Below the pieces are notes generated by a model. It made no database searches. It was not told where the DNA came from and saw only the letters and a program-made list of their open reading frames with translations. A program made the position numbers and the translations under genes. Shown in pieces: positions 55,497 to 64,000 of a stretch of DNA of 64,000 bases (position 1 is its first letter; each line of letters opens with the position of its first letter). The stretch covers positions 33,096,279-33,160,278 of the forward strand of contig NC_049979.1 of the NCBI RefSeq assembly GCF_000003815.2, written 5' to 3'. The stretch is from Branchiostoma floridae (lineage: Eukaryota; Chordata; Leptocardii; Amphioxiformes; Branchiostomatidae).

Positions 55497-55679
55497 TGTT
55501 AAATACTTTAGGCCATATTATAAGTGGTAATAAAAGCTGGTGTTGGCTAATATTTGTCCAAAAGACGTTTCATATAAGCGAGTTTGTAGATAGATTTTGA
55601 TTTAAAAAGAAAAGATTTTGCATATAATCAATAAGGCCTGAAGTTTTGTGACCTTTAAAATCGCTTTAATTTGCAATGA

Positions 55680-56057
55680 ATAGGACATTACATTTAAAAT
55701 GTTGAAATTGCCTGCGCCAACTTTGACGTCGTATAGCTCCCAAACAGCTGCTGATGCTAGGACATCCAAACTTGGTGACTTTTCCTAGAATATTGTTGTC
55801 AATAATTTACACCCAAACTTTTTTTTCTAATGCCATCGTAACAGATTTTCTGAAAGGCATATTCGACACAAAGACACTAATTTTTGTCTAACAACAGGAT
55901 TGTAAGATTTTCTTACTATGGGAATTCCCAGTTTTACCGAAGAAAGCAGTTGATGACGTCGTAATTATGTCATATGACGTGCAAATTGGTGATCGAACAG
56001 TAAGCCGTTTGGAAATTGCAACCCCCCCCCCCCACCCTCCAGGCTAGGGATAGGGTT
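55680..56057. repeat. TTAA repeat family A, internally deleted copy
   Basis: gcctgcgccaactttgacgtcg to poly-C, then aggctagggatagggttaa at 56057. Left terminus missing and the middle shortened. Confidence 0.7.
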
Positions 56058-56690
56058 AACCCTATTCAGACCGTTTGTTGGGGGGTCAATCCTACATCAA
56101 ATTTTTAGGAAATGATATACACATAATATCTGATAGGTATAAGGCGTATGGCGTTACGATGACGTAATATGACGTTATTATGACGTCAGTAACAGCAAGG
56201 GCAGCTAACAAAATTACAATGTTTGTGACTTGTGTTGCCAATGGCACCATCAATGGCATCAAAATGACGTCATAAAATGGCGTAATGCACATCTAAGTTA
56301 CCAGTTGGGCTTCACCATGTTTATCTTGAATTTTAGAAAATACTTTTTTGCAACAAATAATCACAAAAGACTAAATGCATTGATTTAGATGTTTTTTTTC
56401 TGAAAATAATACCAGTTAGTTACAAATTCTAAGGGATGATAAGCTAGTTTTTGTTGATCTGGCCATACGGTCCGCCATCTTGGATTTTGGGCTGATGACT
56501 TCATCAAAAACTGCCTATCAACAAACGGTTACCATGGAAACACGAAAATGGGAAAATTGGTCAAACTTGAAATTGTCGTCAATAATATTTTAGGAAAAAC
56601 CCACAAAATTCGGTGGCTTTAGCATAAGCCGTTCTGGCGTAATAGGACATCAAAGTTGGCGCAGGCCTCCCCTATTATGAAAATGTTTTC
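56058..56690. mobile_element. TTAA repeat family A copy, shortened
   Basis: Starts taaccctattcagaccgttt, sharing its TTAA with the preceding copy. Then tgacgtaatatgacgttattatgacgtcag, ccgccatcttggattttgg and cggttaccatggaaacacg. Right end gttggcgcaggcctcc lacks the terminal TTAA. Confidence 0.75.
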
Positions 56691-56945
56691 ATAAATGTAT
56701 ACATGAAATTACACAGAATGTTAATAATATACAAAACAGCAGTATACAAAATATGCCTTTCAGAAACCCGTTGCGATGGCAACGCAAGTAAATTACAAGG
56801 TCTTAGTTTTTTTTTTACAGAGTTGTTGTCAACGATATTTTTGGAAAAGGATTCGTAGTACTAGCAGATGTCGTTCGGCAGATATACGACGTCAAAGTCG
56901 GCGCGGGTACTTCTAGCTCCTTCCCCATTGTCTAAATAGTGTTAT
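56691..56945. repeat. Fragment of TTAA repeat family A right end
   Basis: cccgttgcgatggcaacgc, ttgttgtcaacgatatttttgg, gttcggcagatatacgacgtc and gtcggcgcgggtacttctag match the right part of 44333-45259. Terminal poly-C and TTAA are eroded. Confidence 0.7.
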
Positions 56946-58559
56946 CGTTTTCGAATTTATGAGCACCTATCGTATTTAGGGTGAAGATTGTTTAACTTCC
57001 TTGTACTGTTATTATGAAATTTTTGACCTGTAGCTATAGCGAACTTGGAGTCGAATTAAAACACAGGAACAATTGTTAATTATACATGGGTATAAAAGTT
57101 AGCTTGTTTGCATCATATACGAACGGTGCAGAGGGAAATGTGTAGGAGAAAATATAAGTATGGAGATCCCAAAGGAAGAGGTAATGATTAACTTGAAAGT
57201 AAGTGGGTATAGCAAGTTACAATGTGATACACATTGATATATTGGACCACAGTATAATAAAGTAAATTTTTGAAAAATAACAGATTTGTAATTTTTAAGA
57301 TACCTTCATCTTGTTGATTTAAAATTACCTATCAATATCTGTTTTCAAGTAATTTTTCTTACATCGTGAGACCTAGAAAACATGCAGAGTAATAAAGGTA
57401 TTTATTCTTCACATTGAGGAGACTATTGGCCTAAAACCATATGTATGGTTTGGAATTTCAGTCCATTTTACTCGCTTTTGTAACAATGAATATGCGTTGT
57501 GAACAAGTAGGTGCAGTTGTAGGTGATAGCAGAAATATTCCGTAATCTTAACATCTGATATACAAGAGGTATTGCAGGGAACCAGAGTGAAGCATTAAAG
57601 GGCGCCAGGGGAACTCTTTTGTATCTTTATGTAAGCCAAGTAAAGAAAGCTTTCTCTCAAAATTGTATCAAATTTAGTAGTCTCTATGGTCACTCTGTTC
57701 ATGTGGTGATGTTAATTAATTTTTACATAAAACTTGACAAATCCCTCCCCATCTTTTTAATCATACTATTCATTCAAGTGTCAGAATGGGTGAGAATAAT
57801 GTACAACAGGATAGGGCTTTCTATTACAAAAATACAATGGTTACAAACATGATTGTCAACCAATTAAAACAATTACCAAACACTACGTTTTTTTTAAATA
57901 AGATAAGTAAAATTTTGCATTGCAAAAAATTATAGTAATTTCTGTCAAATAAGTTCAGCTATTTGGATCTGTGATGAATATTGGCGAATAAAGGCGGACA
58001 TGCAACACCGCCAATTTTGTATTTTATAACAAGAAAAAATTATTCTTAGGTGAATTTTGTTTTTAGAAAAACCCTTGAAATTTTCAAGAAATCTAAGTGG
58101 AAATTTTTTGATATTCAATTCGAAAGAACAACATTATTGTGACAGTCTGAACATGTGATTCTTGTTACATGTTTCTCTAAAATCTTTTATTAACTCATGT
58201 ACAGTAATGTTTCTTAAACTACTTGACAGAATTCTAAAAACAAAACATGATGTTATAGAACAAACTTTAACTATAAAAAAAAAAACTTTTGAATGTTCTA
58301 GATTAGACCTGCAAGTTTATGAGAGTAATTTCCCACGATGTCTTACTACCAGAAAAATGTATAATTTAAGTCTAATCTGATATTTAGAAAATAGAGGAAA
58401 ATTATGCTGGTTTCAGCTTGTTCTTCACATCTTGATAGACATACAGATTTTGCAATGGTGTTTGCCAAAGTTTATACATGCACCTAGAAGTTTTTAAGAT
58501 ATTGTGAAGAAAACAATAATCAAGAACATTCAAAAGTTTTATGATAGTTAAAGCTTGTT
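56946..58559. other. Intergenic, nothing recognised
   Basis: AT-rich. 58225-58320 and 58500-58570 share blocks in inverted orientation (aaaacaaaacatgat..., ttaactat, cttttgaatgttctaga) and may be an old foldback repeat. Confidence 0.45.
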
Positions 58560-58870
58560 CTAGACCATCATGTTTTGTTTTTAGAGTGCACATCAGACAA
58601 GTAAGCTTGGAGAGCCACTTTGCGGTTTATAAATCATTTCTAAGTTTAGGTGTAAGAAATTCAGTCTCGATGAAAGAAAGAAAGATGTTACTAGTACAAG
58701 AACTTCGAGTACGAAGTCCTGAGATCGAACCCCACCTTGTCACCGATATTGTAACCTCGGGATAGGCACTTTACACGACTTTCCTAACTTCACTCAAGTG
58801 AAAAATTAGTATATAGGATACCAAGGTCTTCAGCAAGTTGAAGTTGGTAGCCCCAAAAGGAACGAAAGAA
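58560..58870 (-). repeat. Possible SINE-like repeat
   Basis: The minus strand of 58715-58735 carries a B-box-like ggggttcgatctcagg. Flanks (taacctcgggataggcacttt, cacgactttcc) look like a SINE body. No second copy in the window confirms it. Confidence 0.3.
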
Positions 58871-59817
58871 AAAAAAGAAGAAGACTTAAATCTTAGCACA
58901 AGCTACCCTAGGTGTACGAAATTTGACCCCGTTGTAAGAATATCAATATCAGATGTAAGAGAAATATTTATAGACAGCAAAGTTCACGGGACAGGATAGG
59001 CACGATTCGGGATACGACAATCAGATACAAGCGGATACAGGTGGATCCAACTAGAATACAATGAATATCCGAAATCCAGATTAAATATTTGGAACGCCAA
59101 AATGCTTAGCCGTGTTTAAAAGAATTTTTTCTAACAAACATGTCAAGTATGCAATTCCGCAGTCTGAACCATAGACAATAGGGTATTTCTAATAAGCATT
59201 CCATTATACGATTCTGCATTCTGAACCACATGAAAAAAAACTCTGATTAGTACAAAGGTACAGAAATATGGTCATATGGTCATATCTCTGTACCTTTGTA
59301 CTAATCAAAATAACATTTTGCTCATATACACGAGTGTTAACACGCAGCCATTAAAAGTAAGTATCCGTACGGATGCCAGTGTTAACATCCACCACGAAGC
59401 ATGTAAATATACCAATTCTCTGTTTATGATACGAATACCTACAGATACCATTTTTATCCAGCATCATCTGTCAGGATCCTACAAATTAGATTCCGCGGGA
59501 TCCGACTACACCCAAGACGTTTTTCCAGTGTATATCTATTTATATCTGCCGTATCATATCACAATTTAACATGTCTATGTTCAGAGCTAATTTAACATAG
59601 TACTGACTCCGACGTTTCATGGCTGAAGAAAATTTAATTTTGGGGATGGAATCAGTTTCCTTATCTTGTAGGATTGAACCTTCTAGACAAGATAGTTTTT
59701 AAGCTTAACGGTATGAAAAAAACAGTCTGTTGCATGGCTCGGACGTACGTTGTCAATTACAACAGTGATCATCGAAATTGCCTCGATTTTTGCTGACTCG
59801 ATGTCAAACGCTTAAGT
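58871..59817. other. Intergenic, nothing recognised apart from a hairpin
   Basis: Holds the hairpin 59245-59306 and partial duplicates of cattctgaaccaca/cagtctgaaccata near 59160 and 59217. Confidence 0.5.
59245..59306. repeat. Hairpin with 26-bp arms
   Basis: gattagtacaaaggtacaga with aatatg (59245-59270) is the reverse complement of 59281-59306 apart from one position; the loop is 10 bases. Likely a foldback junction or inverted repeat end. Confidence 0.9.
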
Positions 59818-61850
59818 CTGTATCTGTATCTGTATCTATATAGCCGGTATAACCGCCCTTCGGCGTAACACACCAGTTTCGCAGGCACGCGGTGCGGCAG
59901 CAGCTGGTTAAATTACACTGAACGATCCGTCACACCTAACTTTTGCACATCTATCTGCAAGCGTTCTTTAAAACTATCCAGAGAAGATGCCCCTACTGTG
60001 CTTGGTGATAACAAGTACCACTCTACGATAGTTCTGGGAAAATACGAATTTTTGAACACATTAATCCTAGGTTGGTAACTCTTGTATTTGAAGTCATGGC
60101 TGTTTCTTGTTCGTTTTTGAGCTGGTATTAGATACTTATCAGTCGGTACGTCAACCAGTTTATTGGTCATTTTGTACATCATGCAAAGTCTAGACCTTTT
60201 CCTACTCTCTTCAAGTGATGTCCACTGCAGATCTGTTTTCATTTTGGTAACACTAGCATCCCTGTTGTAGTTGTTTGTACAGATTCTGGCAGCTTGGTTC
60301 TGTACCCTTTCAAGTTTATCTTTGTCTTTCTTTGTATACGGATCCCATACTGTTGCAGCATATTCAAGGTTAGGTCTTACCAGTGATGTGTATGCAAGTG
60401 ATTTTACCCTGGCTGGGCATGCCCACAAGTTGCGTTTGATCACTCCCAATGTCAGTTTAGCCTTGGTTGTGATTTTGTTAACATGGACACCCCACTTCAG
60501 TACAGTTGTTAACGTAACACCTAGGTATGGGTGGCTTTTCGTGGTTGCTAATGTCTGACCACAAAACTGGTAAGGGGACACATTTGGTGTGCGATTGTTC
60601 GTTATGTGCATGATATAGCACTTTTCAGGATTGAACTGCATAAGCCATTTCCTTTGCCATTCTTCCAGGGTGTTCAGATCTTTCTGAAGAAGTTGTAAGT
60701 CATTCTTTGCAGATACCTCTCTGTATAGCAGACAATCATAGGCGAATAACCTCACACTTGAATCGAGCTGGTCTGGCAAGTCGTTTATGTACAATAGGAA
60801 GAGCAATGGTCCCAGGACAGTCCCTTGTGGAACTCCCAACGCTACTTTATCTGGAGCTGAGGCCTTCCCTTCAACCACTACCGTTTGCTCTCTGTTCGTC
60901 AGGAAAGCCTTTAACCAGTTTAATGTAGTACCTTGAATTCCATAGTACTCCAGTTTTGATATGAGTCTGCTATGTGGGACTTTGTCGAAGGCTTGAGTGA
61001 AATCAAGTATTGCTAGATCCACCTGTCTTTTATTGTTCAGTGCCCCAGCTATGTGGCGAACTGTTAAAATAAGCTGTGTTTCTGTGGATCGCTTTGCACT
61101 GAATCCATGCTGGTAGTCTGTATGTATATTGTGGCCTTCCAAGTGTTTCATTATATGGCTATGGGTAATGTGTTCCAGTAGTTTACAGGAAATACAGGTA
61201 AGTGAAACAGGTCTGTAGTTACTGGGGACCGCTCTGTCTCTCTTTTTTTAAAATGGCGCATATGTTTGCATCCCTCCAGTCTTAGGGGATTTCTCCTGTG
61301 CCAAGCGATTGTTGGAAAATGTTAGTTAAAACAGGTGCGATTTCACTGGCTGTCATTTTGAGGAACCAAGGAGGTATTTGGTCTGGTCCGGATGGTTTTG
61401 ATGGATTAAGGCCTTGTAACATTTTTTCTACACCAAAAGTAGAAATTTCTATACGTTCCATTGGAGGGGTGCAGGGGTTCCCAAGAGATGGCATGTCAGT
61501 GGTGTCTTCTTCTGTGAATACACTTTTAAACTGTGAACTGAGTGCTTCTGCTTTTTTCTCACTGTCACTTATAATGGTGCTCCCCACCTTTAGAGTGGCT
61601 ACCCCAACAAGGTCTCTCCTCAGGCCTTTTATGTATGGCCAGAATGTTTTGGGTTTGTCAGTGATAGCTTCTCCCAGTATGCTTGCAACGTATTTTGAAT
61701 GTGCTGATCTTATGCTTTTCTGCACTCCTTTTTTTACCTTCTTGTACTTCTTCCAGTCTTCCTCTTGCCCTGTTCTCTTAGCTTTATTGTAAAGACGTTG
61801 CTTCTTCCGACAGTGTCTTCTTAAGTTTCTGTTAAACCAAGGTCATGTTA
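59818..61850 (-). mobile_element. CR1/jockey-like non-LTR retrotransposon, RT nearly complete but inactivated
   Basis: Minus strand: pre-RT helix (EDWKKYKKVKKGVQKSIRSA), linker (KTFWPYIKGLRRDL, PSKPSGPDQIPPWFLKMTA), RT blocks SNYRPVSLTCISCKLLE, QHGFSAKRSTETQLI, LDFTQAFDKVPHSRLISKL, GVPQGTVLGPLLFLLYINDL, then LFAYDCLLY where FADD is expected (Tyr codon 60738-60740), CYIMHIT, PYLGVTL, and a C-terminal part to stop at 59913. A nonsense codon (GEIP-stop-DWRDAN, near 61285) and a frame shift in an A-run near 61250 further break it. 3' tail of gataca repeats at 59818-59845. 5'-truncated near 61850. Confidence 0.9.
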
Positions 61851-61932
61851 CTACTTAGAATAATGGCTTATTGATTTTGCACTTTTGCCAGCGGGAAAAG
61901 GGTTAAATTAGATCGTACAAACCCGAACTAGC

Positions 61933-62783
61933 TTAACCCTATTCAGACCGGGAGGGGGCTTTTGAGCCCTGCACCAACTTTGATGTACTATAACATCAGA
62001 CCGGCTTATGCTAGAGCCACCAAATTTAATGAGTTTTCCTTAAATATTGTTGGCAACAACTTCACGAAGACTGACAAATTTTCAAGTTTTTCGTGTTGCC
62101 ATGGCAATCGTTTGTTGACAGCCAGTTTTGCCAAAAATCGCTAATTTCGGTTCTAACAATGTATTTTGCACGTTTATTTGCTATATTACGGCTATTTTGT
62201 TACATAAATGAAATCTTATGTTATTTATAATGTCTTTCATAATTAGATATGCATAAATTTTGCCAATTGGATGACGTCATCAGCCCAAAATCTAAGTTGC
62301 AGACTGTATGGCCAGATCAAGAATAACTAGCTTATTATCCCTTAGTATTTGTAACTATCTGGTATTTTTTCATCAAAAACCATCTAAATGAATGTATTTA
62401 GTCTATATCCATTGCCTTTTGCGATTATTTCTTGCCTTGAAAATTCAAGGTTGTGGATATAATATGGCAGAGCCCAACTGGTATCTTAGATGTGCATGCC
62501 GTCATTTGATAACGTCATTGATGTTGCTATTGGCAACAAGAGTGATAACAAACATTATCATTCTGTAATCTGCGATTGCTGTTACAGTATTGCAGCAAAA
62601 CTGGAAGTTTTTTTCATGGGTCCGGCCAATACAATCAAATTGATGACGTCATAATTACGTCATATTATGTCATTGTAACGTCAAACTGAAAATACTTGCA
62701 AGGTATTATAATATATCATTTTTTTGAAAACTTATAAGTGCAGGGCCTCAAAAGCCAAAAAAGACCGGTCTAAATGGGGTTAA
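61933..62783. mobile_element. TTAA repeat family A copy
   Basis: TTAA at 61933-61936 and 62780-62783. Left aaccctattcagaccggg, right gaccggtctaaatggggttaa. gttgccatggcaatc, gatgacgtcatcagccc, gcagagcccaactgg, gatgacgtcataattacgtc. Orientation opposite to 25791-26746. Confidence 0.85.
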
Positions 62784-63639
62784 ATTGCGCACCTTGTCTC
62801 TGTGATATCATCAAAGCATTCCAAAGTTGAAGCTTTGTTGCGTTCAATAATTTGTAAACAATATTTTTATATATCCCGCCACCTAAAATCTAAAGAAAAA
62901 AGTTATGTATCTTTCCTTGGTAGTCTTTTGTGTGCAGAGAATCTACTTCTGGGCTCTAGTTTGGTCTCCTCGCTAAAATAACCAATCTCGGGCCACAGAA
63001 TTATTTAGAGCAGTAAAGACGTAATTCTCAGAGCATGTCGGCCTTGGTATCATGATAAGGAAGGCAAAGGGCCAAGCATTACTATAATTTTTTTTCTCAA
63101 TTTAATTTTCAATTTTGCTACTGTTTTTTTCTCTCTATGTAAAAGGGAAACCAAACCCCGCCAGCTTGCTCCATTTTAACAATTTCTTATTAAATTGTTG
63201 AAATAAAATGTTAAAATATATTTTCATTTGATTCCACATTTTTTTCATATTTCTTGCTGTTTTAAAAGAAATCGCAATTTGTAGACTTTTCCATGTGAAA
63301 TTTTGTTAAGTCTGTGGAGAAAATTTTTTCGAGCTGACAAGTACATATACTACAGAAGAAATAAATGCCAAAGTTCTAAGACTGGCAGTGCTGAATATAT
63401 AAAAGCATTAAAGATTTTAAAAAGTTGAAATAGGGTTCAGTTTAGTTCAGGTCATCCTTCCGGTGACACAATAAAGTTCCTCCAGGCGGCTCTGTCCCGC
63501 ATGACAGACAGGAGGTTAATAATATGTAAAAGTATCAAATTCCCTATATATAATTACTACGAATTTAAATCATTTGTAAATATTTACAATGACAATCCCT
63601 GTGGTGGAATAGACTTTACCTTCAATAAGCATTGCCAGA
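62784..63639. other. Intergenic, nothing firmly recognised
   Basis: AT-rich. 63435-63520 (gtcatccttccggtgacac, ggcggctctgtcccgcatg) looks like a fragment of an unidentified repeat. Confidence 0.4.
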
Positions 63640-64000
63640 ATGGCTAAGGTTTTTTCGGGGGGCTTGTGAGTCTGTGTGTGTGTGTGTTAACAGCATAACT
63701 CGAGAAGCCTTAGATGAATCCGGATAATATTTGGTAGCTGGGTAGAGGTCGGCAAAATGAAGGTCAAGTTCGATAATGGGCCCCCTAAAGGCTTGCTGTG
63801 GTTGCGATTTTTAATTGGTAGGTAGCCCTTGGCCAGAGAGTAAGTGCCATAAGTTTGGACCCACTAGCGGCTTGTTTGGAACTGCAGCTGCCGATTTCCT
63901 TTCAATCTTTGCACGAGAATAACTCGAGAACTCGTGGATGGATTGTAATAATTTTTGGTATGTAGATAGCCCAAGTAACAATATACATAATGTTATAATA
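63640..64000 (+). repeat. Repeat family D, start of a copy running off the right edge
   Basis: ccagaatggctaagg, a (tg) run, gttaacagcataactcgagaag, gatgaatccggataatattt, then cactagcggcttgtttggaac. Matches 30636 onward directly and 49375 downward inverted. Confidence 0.8.

Noticed and set aside
60271-60928. Plus-strand frames at 60271-60558 and 60707-60928
   Set aside because: Antisense of the minus-strand reverse transcriptase frame.
61298-61792. 164-codon plus-strand frame
   Set aside because: Antisense of the same retrotransposon ORF; composition matches the complement of its linker.

Overview
This window looks like nuclear DNA of a marine invertebrate animal. It is AT-rich, its genes are split into short exons with GT/AG introns of 0.4 to 5.6 kb, there is no bacterial-style gene packing, and much of it is interspersed repeats. 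The repeat mix (many non-LTR retrotransposon remnants, TTAA-flanked MITE-like elements, minisatellites) and the gene content would fit an amphioxus, hemichordate, echinoderm or mollusc. I cannot name the species. There are two 100-N assembly gaps (20910-21009 and 54805-54904).

Left half (1-30350): two divergently transcribed genes of sulfated-glycan metabolism. On the minus strand, six exons of an arylsulfatase B-like sulfatase run from 14216 down to 775. They include the formylglycine-site exon (CSPSR), and the C-terminal exons lie beyond the left edge. On the plus strand, seven exons of a Golgi-type carbohydrate sulfotransferase (HNK-1ST/chondroitin 4-sulfotransferase family) run from 16987 to 30348. 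They join in frame to a complete protein of about 335 residues. Between the two genes, at about 14884-15130 and 16780-17040, lie two diverged inverted copies of one segment. Each copy faces its own gene, and each carries the same tiny MLVAK reading frame ending at a splice donor. On the sulfotransferase side this mini-exon splices in frame. This divergent writer/eraser pair with a mirrored first exon is the most interesting feature of the window.

Right half (30350-64000): mostly mobile and repetitive DNA. The one clear host gene is a GDP-mannose 4,6-dehydratase (GMDS) copy at 54335-55478. Its coding region has no introns, is interrupted by an assembly gap, and carries a one-base frame break just after the gap. 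An 88-bp exon-like unit with splice signals is tandemly duplicated about 1.6 kb upstream. Other content: a 55-bp minisatellite of about 25 units flanked by a directly repeated segment of about 90 bp, a palindrome with arms of about 390 bp, and several non-LTR retrotransposon remnants (CR1/L2-like, an RTE/jockey-like copy with a 14-bp target duplication, an L1-like copy with an 11-bp target duplication).

A TTAA-bounded repeat family of about 0.9 kb dominates both halves. Its ends read TTAACCCTAT(T/C)CAGACC with poly-G tracts, resembling piggyBac-type termini. The copies repeatedly carry TGACGTCA, GTTGCCATGGCAAC and CCAAGATGGCGG, which match CREB/ATF, RFX and YY1 consensus sites. A second TTAA family (about 0.8-1 kb) with GGGGTCC...GGACCC palindromes is present twice, once nested in a Mutator-like inverted-repeat element within a sulfotransferase intron. 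All exon models come from reading splice signals and protein family motifs. No transcript evidence was available.
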